Shown: one piece after another, positions 1 through 5,915 of the stretch | How the letters are laid out: every line of letters begins with the position of its first letter | How positions within the stretch are numbered: position 1 is the first letter of the stretch | From: Anaerocolumna sp. | GTDB lineage: Bacteria; Bacillota; Clostridia; Lachnospirales; Lachnospiraceae | Length of the DNA stretch: 13,469 nt | Assembly: GCA_029256035.1 (NCBI GenBank) | Contig: JAQSYR010000011.1 | Location: 1-13,469, forward strand | Direction of reading: 5' to 3' | Program-made: the position numbers and the translations under genes | The notes under the pieces: model-generated | Databases searched by the model: none | The model's input: only the letters and a program-made list of their open reading frames with translations | Told to the model about the DNA's origin: nothing

Positions 1-1
1 C

Positions 2-640
2 GTAGATTCTATTGCTGGTGGCGGAGGTTTAATATCTCTGCCGGCTTATCTTCTTGCCGGTGTACCAACCTACAATGCATTAGGAACCAATAAACTTTCC
101 TCTGCCTTTGGAACAACCATATCAGCTGTACGCTATATTAAAAATAAAAGTGTACGTTTCAACTTAATTCTTCCAACGGTTGGATTAGCACTGATTGGTT
201 CCTCCCTAGGAGCTAATCTGGTTTTACAGGTAGAAGAGATCTATTTGCAATATTTATTATTATTTATTCTGCCTTTGATTGCACTTTTGATATTTCGAAA
301 GAAAGATATTTTGGAAGTGGGAGATGAGGATCATCTGTCAGGCAGAAAGCAGTTTATCATTGCCTGTCTGGCTGCATTTATTATAGGTGGATATGATGGG
401 TTTTATGGACCTGGAACTGGAACATTTCTTGTTCTTGTCTTTACTGCCATGGCTAAAATTAATGTGAAAGAGGCAAGTGGTAATGCGAAATGCATTAATC
501 TTGCTTCTAATATAGCAGCATTAACAACGTTTTTATTACATGGACATGTTTTTGTTGTCCTTGGTCTGTCAGGTGCTGTGTTTAACATGTTTGGCAATTA
601 TGTAGGGTCAGGAATGATGATGTTGGGGTCAAAAGTCTAA
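2..640 (+). CDS. TauE/SafE-family membrane transporter, 5'-truncated by the window and apparently shortened at its C-terminus
   Basis: The open frame runs from the window edge (frame 2) to a TAA at 638-640, 212 visible residues. The start codon lies upstream of the window. Both halves of the TauE/SafE (sulfite exporter-like) fold are visible: an N-terminal glycine-rich stretch AGGGGLISLP followed by ALGTNKLSS, and the second repeat with GGYDGFYGPGTGTF and EASGNAKCINLASN. Several hydrophobic helices are present, so the protein sits in the cytoplasmic membrane. Family members export or import small sulfur or organic anions; the substrate cannot be read from the sequence. The frame stops right after GSGMMMLGSKV, where relatives usually continue with an (I/V)RP motif and one more membrane helix. 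Ignoring one base near 635 would give GSKVIHVK and then stops, which suggests a decayed 3' end. The family assignment is firm; whether the product is functional is uncertain. Confidence 0.85.
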   Translation, partial: VDSIAGGGGLISLPAYLLAGVPTYNALGTNKLSSAFGTTISAVRYIKNKSVRFNLILPTVGLALIGSSLGANLVLQVEEIYLQYLLLFILPLIALLIFRKKDILEVGDEDHLSGRKQFIIACLAAFIIGGYDGFYGPGTGTFLVLVFTAMAKINVKEASGNAKCINLASNIAALTTFLLHGHVFVVLGLSGAVFNMFGNYVGSGMMMLGSKV

Positions 641-790
641 TTCATGTAAAATGATAAATAACAACGTATCTATATTTATCTGGGATTGCCTTTCCCTGGG
701 ACGTCTGAAAATTAAAAGAAAATTTTGAAAATATTGCCATATTATTAGATTATTTGGATGAAAATAGTATAATTTTATCTATATTTTTAT
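641..790. other. AT-rich spacer downstream of the TauE-like gene
   Basis: No reading frame, tRNA or clear terminator is visible here. The stretch is strongly AT-rich. It may contain the decayed coding sequence for the missing last helix of the TauE-like protein, but no frame gives a convincing match. It ends at the promoter starting at 791. Confidence 0.5.
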
Positions 791-820
791 TTGACAAATA
801 CAGTCTATTGTGTGTATAAT
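791..820 (+). promoter_or_regulatory. Sigma-A type promoter of the amino-acid ABC transporter operon
   Basis: A perfect -35 box TTGACA (791-796) and a perfect -10 box TATAAT (815-820) are separated by 18 bp. Transcription should start near 827, leaving an untranslated leader of about 170 nt before the ATG at 996. Confidence 0.85.
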
Positions 821-826
821 TGCTAC

Positions 827-995
827 AAAGAAAAAGTCAGGGCAAAAGGGCCAGAGTCATTGGAAACTGCCAGGCTAAAGAGTTTGCCAAGGCAAGCTCT
901 TTATTCTTACACTAGCAAGTTACTCTAGTGTAGTGATAAATTAAAAAAGTAAATAGGTACCTATTCCGTACATATTAGAAATTAGGAGTGATGTT
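827..995 (+). promoter_or_regulatory. Structured 5' leader with mutually exclusive hairpins; candidate attenuator or riboswitch of unknown class
   Basis: The segment TTTGCC (883-888) can pair with upstream GGCAAA (841-846). Alternatively it lies inside a hairpin whose arms are 877-887 and 892-902 (AAAGAGTTTGC / GCAAGCTCTTT, one G-T pair, loop CAAG), followed by the U-rich ATTCTT. The copy of GGCAA at 841-845 repeats the one at 891-895, so the two folds compete, as in transcription attenuation. A second hairpin follows (TACACTAG 908-915 with CTAGTGTA 925-932). I tried the sequence against the GEMM-I, glycine, lysine, T-box, SAM and other consensus motifs from memory and found no full match. 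Regulation is inference; the complementarity is seen directly. Confidence 0.5.
952..965. repeat. Perfect 14-bp palindrome upstream of the ABC ATPase gene
   Basis: AATAGGTACCTATT is a perfect inverted repeat located 31 bp before the start codon at 996. It is too tightly self-complementary to form an RNA hairpin with a proper loop, so if functional it is more likely a protein binding site on DNA. It is downstream of the likely transcription start, where a bound repressor could act as a roadblock. Function is not shown. Confidence 0.45.
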
Positions 996-1724
996 ATGGC
1001 AATGATAAAGGTTGAAAAATTAAATAAAGTATTTGGTGATTTACACGTACTAAAGAATATAAACCTTGAAGTAAAAGAAGGGGAAAAATTAGTAATCATC
1101 GGACCAAGTGGAAGCGGAAAGAGTACGTTGATTCGTTGTATCAATCATCTGGAAGAACCTACATCTGGCGAGATTACAATTAAAGATATTAAAGTTACGA
1201 AGAAAAATAAAACCGAGATGGCTAGAAAATATTCTTCTATGGTATTTCAACAGTTTAATCTTTATCCAAATATGACAGTACTTGAAAATCTTACCTTAGC
1301 CCCAATAAAGTTGCAGAAACTACCAAAAGAGGAAGCTAAAAAGATGGCAATGGAATATTTAAAACGAGTTGGTTTATCTGAAAAGGCCAATCAGTACCCT
1401 CAGAATCTTTCTGGTGGACAGCAGCAACGTGTAGCAATTGCAAGAGCATTGTGTACAAAGCAGCCAATTATTCTGTTTGATGAACCAACATCAGCGTTGG
1501 ATCCTGAAATGGTTCAGGAAGTATTGGATGTAATGATTGAGCTTTCCAAAGAAAATATTACCATGATTTGTGTTACCCATGAAATGGGATTTGCAAGACA
1601 GGTAGCTGACCGTGTTATTTTTATGGATGACGGACAGATCATTGAAGAGGGTGTTCCGGAACATTTCTTCACAAATCCTGAGAATGACAGAACTAAACTA
1701 TTCTTAAGTAAGATACTAAGATAA
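996..1724 (+). CDS. glnQ: Polar amino-acid ABC transporter ATP-binding protein (GlnQ/PEB1C type)
   Basis: This 242-residue protein is the cytoplasmic ATPase that powers the importer encoded by the next three genes. It has all ABC hallmarks in order: Walker A GPSGSGKST (residues 36-44), Q-loop region VFQQFNLYPNMTVLEN, signature LSGGQQQR, Walker B IILFDEPTSALDPE, and the switch histidine in CVTHEMGFA. The length and the TSALDPEM stretch are typical of the PAAT (polar amino acid) subfamily. The start at ATG 996 is supported by AGGAG at 984-988, seven bases upstream; an ATG at 991 is out of frame. It is the first gene of the operon, behind the promoter at 791-820. The subfamily call is firm; the symbol glnQ is generic and does not prove glutamine as substrate, because the linked binding protein points to aspartate/glutamate. 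Confidence 0.95.
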   Translation: MAMIKVEKLNKVFGDLHVLKNINLEVKEGEKLVIIGPSGSGKSTLIRCINHLEEPTSGEITIKDIKVTKKNKTEMARKYSSMVFQQFNLYPNMTVLENLTLAPIKLQKLPKEEAKKMAMEYLKRVGLSEKANQYPQNLSGGQQQRVAIARALCTKQPIILFDEPTSALDPEMVQEVLDVMIELSKENITMICVTHEMGFARQVADRVIFMDDGQIIEEGVPEHFFTNPENDRTKLFLSKILR

Positions 1725-1748
1725 ATAAATTAAAAATTACTATGTTAA

Positions 1749-1766
1749 CAGACGGGTTACCGTTTG
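1749..1766 (+). promoter_or_regulatory. Intercistronic mRNA hairpin between the ATPase and binding-protein genes
   Basis: A seven-pair stem (CAGACGG 1749-1755 with CCGTTTG 1760-1766, one G-T pair) closes a GTTA loop. It sits in the 72-bp gap after the ATPase gene and is followed by an AT-rich run and the very strong AAGGAGG site at 1782-1788. There is no U-tract directly behind it, so it is more likely an RNA processing or stability element that raises binding-protein output than a terminator. Confidence 0.4.
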
Positions 1767-1796
1767 ATATATAAAAATTTTAAGGAGGAAGTTATT

Positions 1797-2666
1797 ATGA
1801 AAAAAAGAGTATTATCAATGCTTATGGCATTAATGATGGTAGTTGCTTTATTAGGAGGTTGTAGTTCAGGCTCTAAAGATTCAGATACTGCAACTACAGC
1901 AGCAGGAGAAACCACTGCAGGTAATACAGAAGATCCTGGATTACAGGCAATTAAAGACGCAGGAAAATTAAAGGTAGGTGTTAAGGTAGATGTTCCTTCC
2001 TTTGGATTACAAAACACAGCAACTGGTGAATATGAAGGTTTAGAAGTTGATATAGCTTATGCAGTTGCTGCTGAGATCTTTGGAGTAACTCCAGAAGAAG
2101 CCAAAGAACAAGGACTTGTTGAATTCCAGGGTGTAACAGCGAAAACAAGAGGCCCTTTACTTGATAATGGTGAATTAAATTTAGTTGCTGCTACTTTTAC
2201 AATTACGGAAGAACGTAAGCTATCCTGGAACTTCTCTACTCCATATTATGAAGATGCACTTGGTTTAATGTGCCTTGAAAGTTCAGGCTATGAAACAATG
2301 GCTGATCTTGACGGAGCCATCATTGGTGTAGCACAGGGTGCAACAACAAAGGATGCAATTGCGGCATATATAGCAGAACAGGGATTAGATATTGAAGTTG
2401 AATTCCAGGAATTTGATGGATATCCTGCACTTAGTGCAGCTCTATCTTCTGGAAATATCGATGTATTCTCTGTTGACCGTGCAATTCTTGCAGGTTACAA
2501 TGATGATACCACTAAAATTCTTCCTGAGAGATTTGGTACACAGGAATATGGTGTTGCAACAGCACTTTATGCGAAAGAATTAACAGAAGTTGTAGAAAAA
2601 GTAGTAACCGATTTACTTAGCAGCGGTGAAATGGATAAAATGATTTCAGGCTGGGGAATCGAATAA
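1797..2666 (+). CDS. Amino-acid ABC transporter substrate-binding lipoprotein, PEB1-like (aspartate/glutamate)
   Basis: This 289-residue lipoprotein captures the substrate outside the membrane. The signal peptide MKKRVLSMLMALMM... ends in the lipobox LLGGC with the lipidated Cys22, followed by a Ser/Thr/Gly-rich tether. The rest is an SBP_bac_3 domain. Stretches such as LKVGVKVDVP, KTRGPLLDNG, ATFTITEERK, GVAQGATTK and FSVDRAIL closely follow the Campylobacter PEB1a aspartate/glutamate-binding protein as I remember it, so an acidic amino acid is the most likely ligand (inference). The start at ATG 1797 has AAGGAGG at 1782-1788; an upstream in-frame ATG at 1764 would add 11 residues before a proper signal peptide and is rejected. 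The better ribosome site than its neighbours and the hairpin just upstream fit the higher amount of binding protein that such systems need. Confidence 0.93.
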   Translation: MKKRVLSMLMALMMVVALLGGCSSGSKDSDTATTAAGETTAGNTEDPGLQAIKDAGKLKVGVKVDVPSFGLQNTATGEYEGLEVDIAYAVAAEIFGVTPEEAKEQGLVEFQGVTAKTRGPLLDNGELNLVAATFTITEERKLSWNFSTPYYEDALGLMCLESSGYETMADLDGAIIGVAQGATTKDAIAAYIAEQGLDIEVEFQEFDGYPALSAALSSGNIDVFSVDRAILAGYNDDTTKILPERFGTQEYGVATALYAKELTEVVEKVVTDLLSSGEMDKMISGWGIE

Positions 2667-2696
2667 TAAAAAAGTTATGATTGGTGAGTGAACAAT

Positions 2697-3428
2697 ATGG
2701 TTAAAGGTCTTTTTAATATCAGCAGATGGGAAGAAGCATTTGCAAATATGGATACCTTCGGAGAAGGCATGTTAATGACAATTAAAGTTGCCATACTAGG
2801 TCTTTTGGTGTCACTACTCTTAGGAATTATCTTTGGAGTAATTTCCACTACCAAGGTAAAGATATTGCAGATTATCTCTCGTATTTATGTAGAATTCTTT
2901 CAAAATACACCCTTGGTTGTTCAAGTATTCTTCTATTACAATGGATTACCACAGATCTTGCAGGGGATTCTAGGAACTAGCAGGCCGGTGCGTTTATCTA
3001 AATTATTATTAGGTGTTATTGGTGTTGGGTTCTATCACGGTGCCTATATTGCTGAGGTTATTCGAACTGGTATTGAAGCAGTTCCAAAAGGCCAGACGGA
3101 AGCAGCATATTCCCAAGGTTTTACTAAGATACAAACAATGAGATATATAATACTGCCTCAGACGTTAAAACTGATACTTCCGCCATTAGCCAATCAGGCA
3201 CTCAACCTGGTGAAAAATACTTCCGTGTTGGCATTGGTTGCCGGTGGGGATCTCATGTATCATTCTGACAATATTGTAAGTAATAGCGGATTTTTACAGG
3301 GTTATATCATAAGTTGTGTTTTATATTTTATTATCTGCTATCCACTTGCAGCTTTAGTAAGAAGATTAGAGATACGTTCTAAGAAAACACCAACTCCTAA
3401 GAAAATGAAACCAATGGAGGTGGCGTAA
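2697..3428 (+). CDS. Amino-acid ABC transporter permease (HisM/GlnP family), first subunit
   Basis: This 243-residue integral membrane protein forms one half of the transport channel. It carries several hydrophobic segments and the cytoplasmic EAA loop that docks on the ATPase (EVIRTGIEAVPKGQTEAAYSQGF, roughly residues 120-145), plus the typical NTPLVVQVFF and LPQTLKLILPPL stretches. ATG 2697 is preferred, because GGTGAG at 2683-2688 is well placed; a GTG at 2688 lies inside that site and would add three residues. The stop TAA overlaps the next start as TAATG (3426-3430), so the two permeases are translationally coupled. Pairing with a second, different permease indicates a heterodimeric channel. 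Confidence 0.92.
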   Translation: MVKGLFNISRWEEAFANMDTFGEGMLMTIKVAILGLLVSLLLGIIFGVISTTKVKILQIISRIYVEFFQNTPLVVQVFFYYNGLPQILQGILGTSRPVRLSKLLLGVIGVGFYHGAYIAEVIRTGIEAVPKGQTEAAYSQGFTKIQTMRYIILPQTLKLILPPLANQALNLVKNTSVLALVAGGDLMYHSDNIVSNSGFLQGYIISCVLYFIICYPLAALVRRLEIRSKKTPTPKKMKPMEVA

Positions 3429-4078
3429 TGAGTGTAATATTTTCAAAAGCAAATATATTATTTATGTTTCAGGGATTATGGTTAACCATAGTAATCTCAG
3501 TGTTTACCATATTCCTAAGCATAATTTTTGGTACCATTCTGGCAATGTTTCGTAACTACTGTAAAGGCAGACTTAAGTTCTTATCTGTATTTGCTTCCGC
3601 ATACATTGAACTATTTCGTTGTACGCCCAATCTGATCTGGATCTTGCTTTTACGTTTTACCATGAAAGGCAATGCCGTATACATTAGTATTTTAGCATTT
3701 ACTCTGTTTACTTCTGCAGTAGTTGCAGAGATAGTCAGAGGAGGATTGAATGCAGTACCTAATACTCAGTTTGAAGGTGCCGCTTCCCAAGGATTTAATT
3801 TCTTTCAAACCATGTGGTATATTGTACTGCCGCAGGCATATAAAATGCTAATACCTGCATTATTATCACAATGTACAACAATTATAAAAGACACATCATT
3901 TTTGAAAGCAGTAGATATTCAAGAATTTATGAGAAATTCTTCCGTTGTACTTGGTAGTGCCAGAGGAATCGCTCAGATTACTGCCCTATATGGATTTGTA
4001 TTACTCACCTATTTTGTACTTAACTTTGCGCTTTCCTGTGTGGTAAGAGGATATCAAAAACATCTGGCAGTTTCTTAA
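3428..4078 (+). CDS. Amino-acid ABC transporter permease (HisM/GlnP family), second subunit
   Basis: This 216-residue membrane protein is the partner permease. Its EAA loop reads EIVRGGLNAVPNTQFEGAASQGF, followed by TMWYIVLPQAYKMLIPAL, all typical of the family. The region that in relatives reads TPLLVQ(I/L)FF is here CTPNLIWILLLRF, a mild departure near the channel entrance. GGAGG at 3416-3420 inside the end of the preceding gene is the ribosome binding site. Its own TAA overlaps a following ATG (TAATG, 4076-4080). With the preceding gene, the lipoprotein and the ATPase it completes an importer. Confidence 0.92.
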   Translation: MSVIFSKANILFMFQGLWLTIVISVFTIFLSIIFGTILAMFRNYCKGRLKFLSVFASAYIELFRCTPNLIWILLLRFTMKGNAVYISILAFTLFTSAVVAEIVRGGLNAVPNTQFEGAASQGFNFFQTMWYIVLPQAYKMLIPALLSQCTTIIKDTSFLKAVDIQEFMRNSSVVLGSARGIAQITALYGFVLLTYFVLNFALSCVVRGYQKHLAVS

Positions 4079-4095
4079 TGGAAGGAATTATAGTT

Positions 4096-4692
4096 ATGGG
4101 AAAAAGAATGATAATGACAATTGGACGTGAATTTGGTGCAGAAGGTCATGAAATTGGTAAAGAATTATCAGAACGACTTAGGATTCCGTTATATGACAAA
4201 GACTTACTTTACCTGGCAGCGAACCAAAGTGGTATGTCCATTGATACCTTAGCCAGTGCAGATGAGGCTGTTTCAAATCGTTTTTTATCTGCATACTTAC
4301 CTCAAAGTCTTGATAATTATACGTTAAATGATAAACTCTTTAAGTTACAGTCCAATATAATAAGGGATTTAAGTGAAAAAGGCTCTTGTGTAATTATTGG
4401 CAGACTTGCAGACTATATATTAAAGGATGATGCAGATTGCATCAAAGTGTTTATCTATGCACCTTTTGAAGATAGAGTTAAAATAATCAAAGAAAAGCAT
4501 GGAATATCGGAAGATGCTGCGAAAAAGCAGGTAAAACGTATGGATAAAGCCAGAAAAGATTATTATTCTTACTATTCGAAGGGAAAATGGAATCAAAAAG
4601 AGGGCAAAGATATTTTATTAAACAGAGCAGCCTTTGGAATTGAAGGTTGTGTAGATATATTAGAAGCTATTGCAAGAAAAAGAATGGAATAG
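4096..4692 (+). CDS. Cytidylate kinase-like family protein (AAA P-loop), last gene of the transporter operon
   Basis: The 198-residue product belongs to the cytidylate kinase-like family (Pfam Cytidylate_kin2). Seen directly: an N-terminal nucleotide-binding stretch TIGREFGAEGHEIGK (residues 8-22), YDKDLL, GRLADYIL in the middle, and the C-terminal RMDKARKDYYSYYSKGKW. These proteins look like nucleoside monophosphate kinases, but no substrate is established that I know of, and a true cmk gene would normally lie elsewhere. ATG 4096 with GGAAGGA at 4080-4086 is the better start; ATG 4078, overlapping the permease stop, is an in-frame alternative adding six residues. Position directly behind the permeases with no gap implies co-transcription and possibly a regulatory or signalling link to transport, which is inference. 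Confidence 0.82.
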   Translation: MGKRMIMTIGREFGAEGHEIGKELSERLRIPLYDKDLLYLAANQSGMSIDTLASADEAVSNRFLSAYLPQSLDNYTLNDKLFKLQSNIIRDLSEKGSCVIIGRLADYILKDDADCIKVFIYAPFEDRVKIIKEKHGISEDAAKKQVKRMDKARKDYYSYYSKGKWNQKEGKDILLNRAAFGIEGCVDILEAIARKRME

Positions 4693-4725
4693 CAAAAAAG
4701 AGAATGGAATAAAGAGAATGGAATA
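4681..4725 (+). repeat. Three tandem copies of AGAATGGAATA at and behind the kinase-like gene stop
   Basis: Copies lie at 4681-4691 (containing the last codons and the TAG stop), 4701-4711 and 4715-4725. They look like local slippage duplications of the 3' end of the gene. Only the first copy is coding. Confidence 0.75.
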
Positions 4726-4730
4726 AAGAT

Positions 4731-4808
4731 AAAGAACTGTTGCAAACAACGTGCAAGTTATTAATGATGATGCTGCCTATAACCTGAATGTTTACAACAG
4801 TTCTTTTT
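4731..4808. terminator. Long imperfect hairpin terminator between convergent genes
   Basis: AAAGAACTGTTG (4731-4742) pairs perfectly with CAACAGTTCTTT (4795-4806). The interior adds AAACA/TGTTT (4744-4748, 4789-4793) and GTTAT/ATAAC (4757-4761, 4779-4783). The 3' side runs into TTTTT (4804-4808), so it can end the transporter operon. On the other strand the A-rich 5' arm also gives a U-run, so it may serve the dapA-like gene as well. It is longer than a standard terminator. Confidence 0.7.
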
Positions 4809-4826
4809 AATTTATTTTATTTCAAA

Positions 4827-4868
4827 CTTTATTCTATTTTATTTTAATCTTTATTCTATTTTATTTTA
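4827..4868. repeat. Tandem duplication (22-bp period) at the 3' end of the dapA-like gene
   Basis: CTTTATTCTATTTTATTTTA occurs at 4827-4846 and again at 4849-4868. The second copy covers the stop codon and last codons of the convergent dapA-like gene, so its 3' end appears duplicated outward into the spacer. Confidence 0.8.
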
Positions 4869-5724
4869 TAAAGGAATTAAGTTTAGTTTTTAAAGAATCT
4901 GTAATTTCCATCAAAGGTAACCTTACCTCAGGAGATTGAATTAATCCGAGTTCCTTTAAACAGTACTTGGTTGGAGCTGGATTCGGTTCCTTAAAGAGGA
5001 GAGGAATAAAGTCATAGAGCTGTTTCCATATCTGTAACGCTCCCTCCTGGTCATTGGCCTTCATTTTATGATAAACATCTACAAAGGATTCTGTTTTTAA
5101 ATGGGAAGAAGCAAGGATTCCACCCTGACCACCCAGTGCCAGAGTTGTGTAGAACAAAAGATCCTCTCCAGTAAGAATAGAGAAATCTTTTGGCGGATGC
5201 ATAAGCAAAGACATAGTTTGCTTAATATCACCGCAGGAATCTTTCAGTCCAACAATATTCTTGATTTCAGCCATTTTATAGATGGTCTCATTTTCAATAT
5301 TTACTCCTGTACGGTAGGGAATATTATACACAATTATATCTAAAGCAGTTTCTTCAGCAATACTCTTAAAATGAGTATAAATGCCTTCCTGGCTAGGACG
5401 GTTATAATAAGGACACACGGATAGAATACCTTGTATTTCGTAATATTCTGCAATTTTAACCTTCTTTATTACTTGAGCTGTATAATTACCGCCAACACCA
5501 ATATAAACAGGTAATCGGCCGTTGTTAAATTCCATTGTGTTCTCAATCATTTCTTCAAATTCATATTCGCTTAATACTGGGCTTTCTCCAGTTGTACCTA
5601 ATGGAATAAATCCACTGATCCCCTTTTCTGCATAATAATCAATCAATTTTTTATAAGAAACGTAATCTATTTTATTATCTTTAAATGGAGTTATAATTGG
5701 TAACCATACACCTGTAAGCTGCAT
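4861..5724 (-). CDS. dapA: Dihydrodipicolinate synthase family protein (DapA-like, class I aldolase)
   Basis: The 287-residue TIM-barrel enzyme most likely condenses pyruvate with aspartate semialdehyde, the first step to lysine and diaminopimelate. The catalytic set falls at the same numbers as in E. coli DapA: Thr44-Thr45 (GTTGES), Tyr107, Tyr133 and Arg138 (YNIPYRTG), and Schiff-base Lys161 (GLKDSCGD). Residues that bind feedback lysine in E. coli are partly changed (His53 is Glu, His56 is Phe, Glu84 is Gln), so lysine inhibition is probably weak. The loop usually reading GGxGxISV is GGQGGILASSHL here. AGGAGG lies at 5732-5737, seven bases before the start. It stands alone, with no other lysine genes, and diverges from an AraC regulator, so a catabolic aldolase of the same superfamily remains possible. 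Confidence 0.85.
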   Translation of the reverse strand: MQLTGVWLPIITPFKDNKIDYVSYKKLIDYYAEKGISGFIPLGTTGESPVLSEYEFEEMIENTMEFNNGRLPVYIGVGGNYTAQVIKKVKIAEYYEIQGILSVCPYYNRPSQEGIYTHFKSIAEETALDIIVYNIPYRTGVNIENETIYKMAEIKNIVGLKDSCGDIKQTMSLLMHPPKDFSILTGEDLLFYTTLALGGQGGILASSHLKTESFVDVYHKMKANDQEGALQIWKQLYDFIPLLFKEPNPAPTKYCLKELGLIQSPEVRLPLMEITDSLKTKLNSFIK

Positions 5725-5774
5725 AAAAAAGCCTCCTAATTTCTACAAATCTATAATATTATCTTTCTAATCCT

Positions 5775-5780
5775 ATTATA
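5775..5780 (-). promoter_or_regulatory. Candidate -10 box for the dapA-like gene
   Basis: The minus strand reads TATAAT here, about 50 bp upstream of the start codon. At 17 bp further upstream only TATTTT is found, so the -35 is poor. A weak promoter of this kind would suit activation by the neighbouring AraC protein. Confidence 0.4.
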
Positions 5781-5807
5781 CAAAACATTATTTTATAAAA
5801 ATACTAG

Positions 5808-5840
5808 AATAATGCTATAAATATTGCAAATAATGCTATA
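5808..5840. promoter_or_regulatory. Candidate AraC-family operator: two 12-bp direct repeats 21 bp apart
   Basis: AATAATGCTATA occurs identically at 5808-5819 and 5829-5840. The 21-bp period is two helical turns, the spacing used by AraC-type regulators on paired direct half-sites such as araI1/araI2. It lies between the divergent dapA-like gene and the AraC-type gene, upstream of the candidate dapA -10 box. Repeats and spacing are seen; binding is inferred. Confidence 0.6.
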
Positions 5841-5915
5841 TAATATTCTTAAATAATTTTTTTGTGCATCATGGCTTTAAATAAAAGAGCAAAGTAAAGT
5901 AGGGTAGGGGATACA

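Noticed and set aside
831..900. c-di-GMP-I (GEMM) or glycine riboswitch
   Set aside because: GGGCAAA and CAGGC-x-AAAG pieces are reminiscent, but the GEMM core GACGCAAAGCC and the glycine GGAGAG/CTCTC pairing are missing, and the likely transcription start leaves too little room for the 5' part of a glycine aptamer.
5101..5343. 80-codon plus-strand frame inside the dapA-like gene
   Set aside because: It is antisense to well-conserved dapA coding sequence, has no ribosome site and shows no recognisable domain.
5725..5915. Lysine riboswitch upstream of dapA
   Set aside because: The spacer is too short and AT-rich and lacks the conserved lysine aptamer segments; protein-based control by the AraC neighbour fits better.
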